From Halobaculum limi (GTDB lineage: Archaea; Halobacteriota; Halobacteria; Halobacteriales; Haloferacaceae): a stretch of DNA of 64,000 nucleotides. Below, piece after piece: positions 51,565 through 58,709 of this stretch (its first letter is position 1; the number at the start of each line of letters is the position of its first letter). The translations under genes were made by a program, and so were the position numbers. Below the pieces are notes generated by a model. It saw only the letters and a list, made by a program, of their open reading frames with translations. It ran no database searches and was not told the DNA's origin. The DNA lies in contig NZ_CP120469.1 of the NCBI RefSeq assembly GCF_029490015.1, positions 124,001 through 188,000 on the forward strand, read 5' to 3'.

Positions 51565-52179
51565 TCAATTCTCACTCCCCATCCAATCTGGTATGTCTAT
51601 AGAATTATTATTTCTGTCGACTCCGCCATAGTCCATCATACAGACACCGTCGTCAAGAACTCCGACATTCATTTCGACGTCTTCAACTGTCCAACCGAGT
51701 TCGTTCAATCTCTCTTCTAATTGTGCTGGGGCGTCAGGATCGTACAAGAATTCCTGACCTGAGAGAAGGTAAGCTATATCGTCTCGATGAGGCGAGATCG
51801 GAGTCACTCTCCGCATTATCAACCACTTGTACTCCTCCTCATCCCAAGCGTGTACCGGAGCGAATAGAGATTCGTGCTCCCAGCCGAGTTCACAGGCCTT
51901 CTCCCACACTTTGATTTCCCGATAGTTGTGCGACAATGGTTCACCAGACACCTTGACAACGAAGTACGACTCAGAATCAGGTTCACCCAGCGAATCGTCC
52001 TTTACCAGGGAATCGGGGAGCGGTAGGATCTCTCGACCACCTGAGCCACCTTGAAACTCGGTAATGCCGTGTTCCTCGACAATAGGCTCAATAGAGTCTC
52101 TGTTCTTGAGAGCTGTAGAAAGCTCTTCTATGAATTCCTTCCCCTCCTCAGTGAGAAGATTGCTGTAATTCTGACTCAT
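51565..52179 (-). CDS. Kinase-fold-like protein of mobile elements (204 aa)
   Basis: The order YFVVKVSGEP (Lys strand), NYREIKVWEKACELG (Glu helix), LFAPVHAWDEEEYKWLIMRR (hinge), and MNVGVLDDGVCMMDYGGVD (catalytic/metal loop with N...DYG) follows the small protein-kinase-like fold found in haloarchaeal viruses and plasmids. Its last part is short, so activity is uncertain. The start overlaps the KOW-like gene by 4 bp (ATGA). Confidence 0.55.
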   Translation of the reverse strand: MSQNYSNLLTEEGKEFIEELSTALKNRDSIEPIVEEHGITEFQGGSGGREILPLPDSLVKDDSLGEPDSESYFVVKVSGEPLSHNYREIKVWEKACELGWEHESLFAPVHAWDEEEYKWLIMRRVTPISPHRDDIAYLLSGQEFLYDPDAPAQLEERLNELGWTVEDVEMNVGVLDDGVCMMDYGGVDRNNNSIDIPDWMGSEN

Positions 52180-52436
52180 TTTTCCAGTTTCTCCAGATCG
52201 TGTCTTCGGAAATGGATCTCGGGTATTTCGCCGTTACTGAGTTTGACCTTGTACATAAAGTTGTCTTCACTGTCGCCAGTGATGCTGCCAGCGTCGTCAA
52301 ACTGTACGTCGATGATTTCGCCGGTCTTGCCGTGGAGGTGGTTGTCTGGCCCTGTTTCTTTGTCGAGTATGAGTTTGACTCGGTCGCCTATCTGGTATGC
52401 CTGCGCGATAGAGGGATCACTCTGTGACTTGGTCAA
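52176..52436 (-). CDS. SH3/KOW-like small protein (86 aa)
   Basis: Sequence IGDRVKLILDKETGPDNHLH, then GKTGEIIDVQFDDAGSITGD and FMYKVKLSNGEIPEIHFRRH has the barrel pattern of KOW or L21e-like domains (G-x-x-V, HGKTG, Y-x-V-x-L). It overlaps the upstream HTH gene by 20 bp and the kinase-like gene by 4 bp. Possibly a nucleic-acid-binding accessory. The exact role is unknown. Confidence 0.6.
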   Translation of the reverse strand: MTKSQSDPSIAQAYQIGDRVKLILDKETGPDNHLHGKTGEIIDVQFDDAGSITGDSEDNFMYKVKLSNGEIPEIHFRRHDLEKLEK

Positions 52437-52647
52437 GGAGTTTTTCCTGGGTTAGAGTAGAGATGAGAAGTAGTCGTTCCTGCGCGTGCATTTCTGAGAA
52501 GGCGTTCTTGTATCGGTTGATTGTGTCGCGCGAGACATCGAGTTCTTCCGCGGTCTGTGTTTGATTGGAGCGAGTGATTGCGTCTATGTAGTTGGCCGCT
52601 GTTTCGCGGGATAGCCCGTATTCTTCAAGTACATCTTTTGTGTTCAT
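52417..52647 (-). CDS. HTH DNA-binding protein (76 aa)
   Basis: From ATG 52647: MNTKDVLEEYGLSRETAANY, then IDAITRSNQTQTAEELDVSR and DTINRYKNAFSEMHAQERLL. A helix-turn-helix is seen at QTAEELDVSRDTINRYKNAF. Probably controls the operon or the element. It overlaps the KOW-like gene by 20 bp. Confidence 0.65.
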   Translation of the reverse strand: MNTKDVLEEYGLSRETAANYIDAITRSNQTQTAEELDVSRDTINRYKNAFSEMHAQERLLLISTLTQEKLLDQVTE

Positions 52648-52735
52648 CCTGCCTCTATGGAGGTAGTTGGGAGATTGATTTTTATTAGAGAACCTCATTG
52701 GCCGCAGATCTAGAAACGGGAAAGGAAGGTCGTGT

Positions 52736-53170
52736 TTAGAATGGTCCATCTTTTGACTGCCTCATACTGTAGTTCTCTGTTTGTGAGATGATGACGTGGT
52801 CAAGTAGTTCGACGTTGATTTTCTCCAGTATTTTCCGGGCTTCCTGCGTGACTTCTACGTCTTTGGTTGTGGCCTCTGCTTTGCCTGAGGGGTGGTTGTG
52901 TACGAGGATGACTGCGCCGGCGTTGGTGAGTGCGGCGGTTCTGACCACGTCCTGTAGGTCTGTTTCGACGGTGTCACGGCTTCCTAATCCGATTATTTTG
53001 TCTCCGATGAACCGGTTGCCGTTGGTGAGGAAGACGGCGTATAGGTGCTCCTTTTGCTCGTATTTCAGGGATTCGTACCTGTTGATGACGTCGTGAAGCG
53101 ATTTTACCGTGTCCGGGTCCTGTTCCTGTACTTCGGCTTTGACCGTGAGGTTGCCGAGTTCCTGCTTCAC
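52736..53170 (-). CDS. radC: RadC/JAB-domain protein
   Basis: 144 residues from GTG 53170. The JAMM metal site is complete: Glu in KYEQKEHLYAVFLTNGN, then ILVHNHPSGKAEATTKDVEV with His-x-His and Asp. RadC proteins are typical of mobile elements and anti-restriction or recombination islands, and their activity is unsettled. It sits 6 bp behind the 53177 gene and 88 bp ahead of the HTH gene. The family call is firm. The symbol is by family. Confidence 0.85.
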   Translation of the reverse strand: MKQELGNLTVKAEVQEQDPDTVKSLHDVINRYESLKYEQKEHLYAVFLTNGNRFIGDKIIGLGSRDTVETDLQDVVRTAALTNAGAVILVHNHPSGKAEATTKDVEVTQEARKILEKINVELLDHVIISQTENYSMRQSKDGPF

Positions 53171-53176
53171 TCCGTG

Positions 53177-53473
53177 TCACCCCTCGATTGCTTCCTTGAC
53201 ATTTGAAGGGTTTCGGTTCACCAGTTTGTCCAGCTTCTGTTTCAGAGCATCTGGTGAGTCGAAGGCTGTGATGGTGTAGCTCTCTACTACTTTGCCATCC
53301 TGGTTTTTGATGTTGTATTCGTCGTGCTCTGGATGGCTCCAGTCGACTTTCTCCAATGTGTAGCCTCGGTATTCTACGGTGTGGCCGCACGGACGATTCA
53401 GTGCGTAGTTGTACAGCTTTTCGAGTTTTCCGTGTCCGGTTTCGGTCTTACGTTTTCCGACAATACAATCACA
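53177..53473 (-). CDS. Small hypothetical protein with unresolved start
   Basis: The frame is open from 53473 to TGA at 53177-53179 and reads KLEKLYNYALNRPCGHTVEY, then RGYTLEKVDWSHPEHDEYNI and ITAFDSPDALKQKLDKLVNR. It is protein-like, acidic-basic mixed, with no family known. There is no ATG or GTG in the open stretch. TTG 53356 would give 59 residues but cut a continuous domain. It directly precedes radC (6 bp), so it is probably the first gene of that operon, with an unusual or damaged start. Confidence 0.45.
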   Translation of the reverse strand, partial: CDCIVGKRKTETGHGKLEKLYNYALNRPCGHTVEYRGYTLEKVDWSHPEHDEYNIKNQDGKVVESYTITAFDSPDALKQKLDKLVNRNPSNVKEAIEG

Positions 53474-53571
53474 TTATCTTACATATTGTTTACAACTTTT
53501 AAATAAGTATCTTACACTTGGGCGGATATGCCGAGTTAAGAATTTAAAAGCGGATACAGAATCTAAACATA

Positions 53572-53898
53572 ATGGAATGTGCATTTGGAAACTGCGGAAA
53601 CGAACACGACCTCTGGGTCAAACCCCACGCAGACAGCGACGTCGTACCGATATGCAACGGCTGCGCCGAAAATGAAAGCGAAAAATACCACCTCAGCTAC
53701 CAAGACAGCAAACCTCCCGAAGAGGTAGAAGACTACATCGTCGCCTACGACCCAGACACCGCCCTTGCCGAGCAACTAATCGATATCTCCGACGAACTCG
53801 AAGAAATCCTCACACAATACGAAGGCGACAACCAAGAACAAATACAGAAAGTAGTCAACGCGAAGGACAGCATCGAGAAAGCCATCACCAACCTATAG
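53572..53898 (+). CDS. Small zinc-finger protein (108 aa)
   Basis: MECAFGNCGNEHDLWVKPHA, then VPICNGCAENESEKYHLSYQ: C-x4-C and C-x2-C pairs make a zinc ribbon of the kind found in haloarchaeal element proteins. The C-terminus is acidic and helical (LAEQLIDISDELEEILTQYE). It is divergent from the radC operon, with AT-rich promoter DNA between (53480-53520). Function unknown. Confidence 0.6.
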   Translation: MECAFGNCGNEHDLWVKPHADSDVVPICNGCAENESEKYHLSYQDSKPPEEVEDYIVAYDPDTALAEQLIDISDELEEILTQYEGDNQEQIQKVVNAKDSIEKAITNL

Positions 53899-54094
53899 CC
53901 AACAGGTGTGAAAAATCAGCACCAGAAACAGCCCCGGACACTTCACCAGGTTCAGAAAACCGGGTCTGAATCAGGTCACATCACTACTCCTCTGCTTGGA
54001 ATATACGGTTTGAATCAGGCTCTAAACCCGAACGACTTACTGCCGTGTACGGGTTCACGCAAACGAGGGAAAGGAAAAGTGAGAGAGGAGGGTT

Positions 54095-55217
54095 TCAGTC
54101 TATGTTGTTGACTGCGTCTTGTTGCCGGGTGGTGGAGCTGTGTTCGTATTTTTCAGTGGTGCGTTTGGATTTGTGGCGGCATTGTGCGGCGGCTACTGCG
54201 AGTCCTTCTTGTTCGGCTACGTAGGTCGCAGTACTGTGTCTGATGCTGTATGGTGTTAGGTCTCGGTTTTCGAGGTCGAGTCCGGCTTCTGAGGCGATTT
54301 TCCGGAAGACGTCTCTGAAGCTGTCTTTGTTGTAGCGGTTGCCGTACATTGTGAGCCAGAGCGCGTTCCGACCGTCGTACTTCTCCCGAGTCTCCCTCTC
54401 GTCGAGCCACCTTTTCAGGATTTGACTGGTTTCTTCTTTGAGTGCGACTATCCAGTTCTCCCGGTTCTTGCTGCTTTCTTCTCGGGGTATTCTGAGTACT
54501 CAGTTTTCGGTGTCGACCCAGTGAACGTTCGAGCGTTTGATTTCGATAGGACGTAGACCTGCATCGAGTGCGACGTGGATCATTGAGGTGTATTTGAAGG
54601 AATTGGCTTTCTCCCAGTCTTTCATCGTGACTTCCGCTTTCGGTTTCTGCAGCCGCTGGGAGAGGTATGTATTCCACTTGTCGCGTTCACTGGGTGTTAC
54701 ACTGTTGTAGTGGTGTACACTTCCGTATTCCATGGCGGCTTCCCTCATTTCCGCCGATCTTCCTTGGTCAGGTAATCCCGTGGAGTATAAGTCGTAGATG
54801 GGTCGCTGTACTGGATTTCGGGATCCCACTCCACATCCTTGTTCCGGGCTTCACGTTTCCACTTGAACAACGTCTTCGCGGCTTTCTGGTAGTGGTTCTT
54901 TGTAGATTCTTTCATCTCCTCGGTGGTGAGGTGACGCATCCAGGTATCCGCGTCGTCCGTAGTCAGTTCTTTGACTTACCGACCTCTACGATCCCAGATG
55001 AAACGGTAGAACAGGTCAAGCCGATTCATCCTGTTCTTTGTCGTTGAGTGGCTGTAGCCGTGGCTTTGTCCGGGTTTTTGCCGAGGGCCAGCATCCACTC
55101 TGCGAGTTCGCGTCGGTGCTCGCGGTAGGTAACTTCCTGTCTCGGGTTTAGATACTCGCGCGCGTCTTCGGAGACGAGGACGATCCCGTCTACTTTGTTG
55201 TCTTCGCTGTACGTCAT
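54095..55217 (-). pseudogene. Tyrosine recombinase/integrase with several lesions
   Basis: Pieces of one integrase lie in order: SAM-like N-terminus (YREHRRELAEWMLALGKNPD; RHLTTEEMKESTKNHYQKAA), middle with Arg (LDAGLRPIEIKRSNVHWVDT), and catalytic end (LTPYSIRHSTATYVAEQEGL, CRHKSKRTTEKYEH with the Tyr). Lesions: frameshift after GKNPDKA near 55070, TAA after FIWDRRGR near 54975, frameshift near 54760 (DYLTKEDR / EMREAAMEYG), and TGA at about 54501 after VDTEN. At least four breaks make it inactive. Its place next to the right repeat marks it as the element's own integrase. Confidence 0.85.
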
Positions 55218-55413
55218 TTTCGACACCTCTGTCTAGAAACTAGATCGTTTACGCGACAATTTTAAATATATAATGTAATATGATTGTCTTTCCTCGAAAA
55301 CGCGTGACTGCGTCGGGGTACCGGAAATATCATCGGGTACTCGTTCTTGCGTGGTGCTCATTGTTTCACCGACGAAGAACCCGGTAACTACCGGACGTAG
55401 CAACGAGAGACAG

Positions 55414-55655
55414 CCCAGGCCAGGATTTGAATCCGGGCTCTCGCACTTACCAAGTCAACACCCGATTCCGAGGCCTGAAACACCGATTCTGGCTTTTTAC
55501 AGAAAACCAATCTAAATCCCTGATTCCCCGGGTGAATGCTGTCTTGCGATTCCCTGGTAAATCCGACAGATGAGCTTTGTCTCCGTCGATGTGATATTAC
55601 CGCTCATCCTTCTCGAAACACCGGGCAAGCACTCTCTCGGCCTGCTCAATAACAC
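55414..55655. repeat. Right direct repeat with tRNA-like T-arm (attR candidate)
   Basis: AGGCCAGGATTTGAATCCGG is the counterpart of the left repeat. GAAACACCGGGCAAGCA recurs exactly at 55615-55631, then CTCTCGGCCTG. Distance between the two landmarks is 189 bp here and 184 bp on the left. In the T-arm one pair is mismatched, so it is degenerate. Minus-strand text around 55450 looks like remains of an anticodon arm. Confidence 0.6.
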
Positions 55656-55683
55656 GAGCTCTACGAGGAACGACAGCGTCCGA

Positions 55684-55968
55684 TCAGAAAGTCCGGATCG
55701 ACTCCACCGCCTCTCCAGAGTTCATTGGGTCACCATCCTTCGGGCGAATCCAGACCTCTTCAAGTGTGTGTCCTTCGGACCACGCTATCTCGTACTCCGA
55801 TGAGTCTTGTTCGAGGAAAATGTGGTTCACATACTCTCCTGGAGATGGGGAGCGTTGCTCTTTCCCTGAAACGGTGTATTCAGAAGCATTAATTTCCAGC
55901 TTGTCTCCGTGACTGAGTTCGTTGAAACTCGGACCACTCTCCTTCAGTTCGTCGACGGTAACAGGCAT
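55684..55968 (-). CDS. Hypothetical acidic protein (94 aa)
   Basis: From ATG 55968 (MPVTVDELKESGPSFNELSH). It contains LEINASEYTVSGKEQRSPSP, then EYVNHIFLEQDSSEYEIAWS and EEVWIRPKDGDPM, a beta-rich small domain. No family recognised. After its TGA the same frame continues into the repeat peptide VIEQAERVLARCFEKDER. It lies between the right repeat and the cdc6 remnant, mirroring the left side layout. Confidence 0.5.
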   Translation of the reverse strand: MPVTVDELKESGPSFNELSHGDKLEINASEYTVSGKEQRSPSPGEYVNHIFLEQDSSEYEIAWSEGHTLEEVWIRPKDGDPMNSGEAVESIRTF

Positions 55969-56026
55969 AATGAACGGATCAATATCCACTCATGTAAATT
56001 ACTACCCCTCACACAGCCTGGGGCTA

Positions 56027-56197
56027 TTACTCTAAGTCACCGAATACAACTTGACGTTCGCCTGCACGGTCTGCATTTCTCCCGGCTCGAAGTAGATCGC
56101 TCAGTGCCTGTCTACAGTCTCGGCTGTCCCGTGAGACCTCGGTAGCGATTTTATCGATTATTTCGTCGATTACGGTTCCACTGAAATGCCTGTCAAT
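56027..56197 (-). pseudogene. C-terminal remnant of an Orc1/Cdc6-like gene
   Basis: The minus frame reads RHFSGTVIDEIIDKIATEVS, then RDSRDCRQALSDLLRAGRNA, and ends VVFGDLE before TAA at 56027. The chimeric ATPase at 40810-41664 has VPDEVIEEIAEQVAENSGDC and REALETLLRAGRKAD in the same place. Everything upstream of this lid segment is gone. A second cdc6-like gene therefore once stood here. Confidence 0.65.
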
Positions 56198-56253
56198 TCA
56201 AAAACTGACCGGACAGCAAGCCATTATAACCCCAGCTTCGCTGGAAGGTGTAT

Positions 56254-58053
56254 ATGGGATATCAGTCTCGGACGATCAAACAAGTCCTTCCGGACATCAA
56301 CGAGTCCATCTACTTGCCTGCAATCCAGCGTGAGTTTGTCTGGGAGACCGATCAGATCGTGCAACTGTTTGATTCAGTCCTCAGAGAGTACCCAATTGGC
56401 TCGTTCATCTTTTGGAATATTAACGGCGACTTCGCTGATGAGCAGATTAAGTACTACTTCGTTCGCAACTACATCGAGGATACGATCCATCCGAGTGAAT
56501 TCGATAACGTCCACCACCGGAATCCTAAGGTTCCAGAGTACGAGTCTGTCCCAGATTCGATCAGTCTTGTTGTCGATGGTCAACAGCGATTGACCTCGTT
56601 TTTGATCGGATTCAACGGGACATACGTAGAGAAACAAAAGTATCGCCAACGGCAGAATCCAGATGCTTGGACACGCAAGCAGTTGTATCTCAACCTGCTC
56701 TCCAATCCGAATGTCCAGTCGGAGGATAGACTGAACCTCCGGTATGAGTTCCAATTCAAGCCTCTCAATCCGGAACAATCGAGTGACGAATACTGGTTCC
56801 GGGTGAGTGATATTCTCGATGTGACCGATCTCAACGAGACGATGGCACTCCAAGAGGAGATTGAAGCCTCGATAGATGGGCTGACTGACGGCCAATCCAG
56901 CTATATTTTCAAGAATCTCCACGCACTCTACACAGCAATCCACGACCGAGAGGTCATCAACTACTACGAGGAAGACAAACAAGACAACGAACGGACGCTG
57001 GATATCTTTGTTCGGGCAAATGAAGGAGGCACCCAGCTCAGCCGGTCTGAGATTCTCCTGTCGATTGCAACGTCGTATTGGGGCAGTGATGAAGACAATC
57101 CAATCGACGCGAAAGAAGAGATCAATACATTCGTCAACGACCTGAACAAGGACTATCTGGATGAAGGGTATGACTTTGGTAGCGATTTCGTATTGAAGAA
57201 TCTGCTCGTCGCATCCGATCTCGACACCCAATACCGGATTCGGAACTTCACCCGCGAAAACCTCGAGCGGATGAAACAGGTTTGGGCGGATGGTGACGTG
57301 CAAGCGTCAATCGAGGGGGCTGTAGAGCTGTTGAGCCAATTTGGAATCACAGGGCGCAGCCTGACGTCTCGCAACGCGGTAATCCCGATTGCGTACTATC
57401 TGTATGCGAATGGGAATCCCCCGCTCACAACGGATTCGATACAGGGCGACAGCGTCCGCCCAAAGATCCTGGAGTGGCTCTGTTCGTCGATGCTGAACAG
57501 CAATTTCAATTCACGGCCTGATGAGATTCTCCAAGATGCTCGTGATGCAATCAAGGATGCAGATCCCGATGAGTTCCCGTTAGACCGAATTCAGCGTGAG
57601 ATTCGGGCACGTGGGAAGGCAGTCGGCTTCAGCGATGAGATCGTAGAGGACCTGTTTGACGAAACAGACTACAATTCAGTAAAGATCTACCTTCTATTGT
57701 CGGTGTTGTACTTCCCCGAGCCAGCGCTTGATGACTCCCACCAAGTGGACCATATCTTCCCACAGAAACTGCTCGAGAAAGACCATCTAATCGAAGAGCA
57801 CGGATTCTCTCCACAGAGGGCGGAGGAATACGAATCACTGCGGGATCACGTAGCGAATCTCCAGTTGATTCAGGAGAACCAGGAAAAGGGGTCGATGGAG
57901 TTCACCGAGTGGATCGAAACCCGTAGTAATCGTTACTTCGAGCGACACCACATTCCACGAGATGAGAGCCTCTATCAGGTTGAGCGATTCCCGGAATTCG
58001 TCGAGGCGCGGGACCAATTGTTGCGACAACACATTCGAGAGACGTTTGAGTAG
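56254..58053 (+). CDS. GmrSD/DUF262-type restriction-like protein
   Basis: 599 residues from ATG 56254 (RBS GGAAGGTG; GTG 56248 is an alternative). DUF262 start: YLPAIQREFVWETDQIVQLF, YPIGSFIFW, and the key DGQQR in SLVVDGQQRLTSFLIGF (108-112). The C-terminal HNH-like domain (DUF1524 type) has HQVDHIFPQKLL and later HVANLQLIQENQEKGSMEF. This is the single-chain form of GmrSD type IV restriction, which cleaves modified (glucosylated) phage DNA in bacteria. Monocistronic. Substrate here unknown. Confidence 0.85.
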   Translation: MGYQSRTIKQVLPDINESIYLPAIQREFVWETDQIVQLFDSVLREYPIGSFIFWNINGDFADEQIKYYFVRNYIEDTIHPSEFDNVHHRNPKVPEYESVPDSISLVVDGQQRLTSFLIGFNGTYVEKQKYRQRQNPDAWTRKQLYLNLLSNPNVQSEDRLNLRYEFQFKPLNPEQSSDEYWFRVSDILDVTDLNETMALQEEIEASIDGLTDGQSSYIFKNLHALYTAIHDREVINYYEEDKQDNERTLDIFVRANEGGTQLSRSEILLSIATSYWGSDEDNPIDAKEEINTFVNDLNKDYLDEGYDFGSDFVLKNLLVASDLDTQYRIRNFTRENLERMKQVWADGDVQASIEGAVELLSQFGITGRSLTSRNAVIPIAYYLYANGNPPLTTDSIQGDSVRPKILEWLCSSMLNSNFNSRPDEILQDARDAIKDADPDEFPLDRIQREIRARGKAVGFSDEIVEDLFDETDYNSVKIYLLLSVLYFPEPALDDSHQVDHIFPQKLLEKDHLIEEHGFSPQRAEEYESLRDHVANLQLIQENQEKGSMEFTEWIETRSNRYFERHHIPRDESLYQVERFPEFVEARDQLLRQHIRETFE

Positions 58054-58218
58054 GTATCTGACTCTACTTGGAACGGTATTTTGCCTGTGTCGAACCAAAG
58101 ATGACACCGTTCGTCGTCGTTCGGGCAACTATGGCCTTCCTCAAGCTGTACGCTGAGTTCCCCCACTGATGAGTGAGTGCTTCGATGGCCCAGACTACTG
58201 ACCCGAATACTCAATTCT

Positions 58219-58672
58219 GGCTCTGTCGGAATCCTCAGAATTTGGTGGATATGGCGTGATACAGACAGAGGTTATAATGGTAATCAATGTACGAGGTAGA
58301 GTGTCTCACTGCCATCTCACGAGCTCGCAAATTCACTTCGTTGTTGGAGGATAGCGACGCCAATAAGCGTCAACGCAACCCCACCAATCGCTCCTGAAAT
58401 ACTTGTAAGCCCAGAGAGGATCCGCCACACGAACGAATACCCGAAGCGTGTTTGTATAGACGACCCATCGGTAGCATACCGAGTACCAGTGCAGGAAGAC
58501 CAATCGCTCGAGGAGTTTCCATACGAATTGTTTGCAGAGCATCAGAATAATCGATACTGGAACGAGATGGTGTGTCCAAGTAGCGAGGCCAAACAATTGC
58601 TCCGGCCGACTCGTGCTCTACATTCGGCACGGTCTCGAGAATCTAACAGCATCTGAAGATTTCAACAGAGCT
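58219..58672. mobile_element. IS-like remnant (about 454 bp) bounded by degenerate terminal repeats
   Basis: Left end GGCTCTGTCGGAATCC (58219-58234) and right end GATTTCAACAGAGCT (58658-58672, inverse) resemble the IS termini at 23582 and 25485. No transposase is inside. The interior carries only a tail of a membrane protein. Target duplication is not evident. Confidence 0.4.
58317..58541 (-). pseudogene. C-terminal tail of a membrane protein within the IS-like remnant
   Basis: The frame open from 58541 reads CSANNSYGNSSSDWSSCTGT, then TRFGYSFVWRILSGLTSISG and one hydrophobic helix (AIGGVALTLIGVAILQQRSE) ending FASS before TGA. There is no start codon for the full stretch. The layout (Ser-rich outside part, one terminal helix, short basic end) suggests the end of a secreted, membrane-anchored protein. 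Confidence 0.35.
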
Positions 58673-58709
58673 ATTAATTGATAAAACGCTACACTCAATT
58701 GAGAGATAT

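Larger units (their letters stand above)
39174..55655. mobile_element. Decayed integrated element carrying an Avs-like defence cargo
   Basis: Two degenerate direct repeats with tRNA-like T-arms bound about 16 kb of AT-richer DNA. A broken tyrosine integrase lies next to the right repeat, as in many archaeal integrative elements. Inside are RadC, small DNA-binding proteins, a DUF433/PIN-like pair and large NTPases. The repeats differ at many positions and the integrase is dead, so integration is old. Confidence 0.6.

Noticed and set aside
52974-53390. 138-codon minus-strand frame over radC and the gene before it
   Set aside because: Very basic (Arg/His-rich) composition, whereas the overlapping frames encode a RadC JAMM site and a continuous protein-like sequence.
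55414-55490. A complete tRNA gene at the right repeat
   Set aside because: The T-stem has a mismatch and a clean five-base-pair anticodon stem cannot be drawn.
56374-57303. 309-codon minus-strand frame opposite the GmrSD gene
   Set aside because: Antisense to a gene with the DGQQR motif. Its hydrophobic composition mirrors the codon pattern of the true gene.
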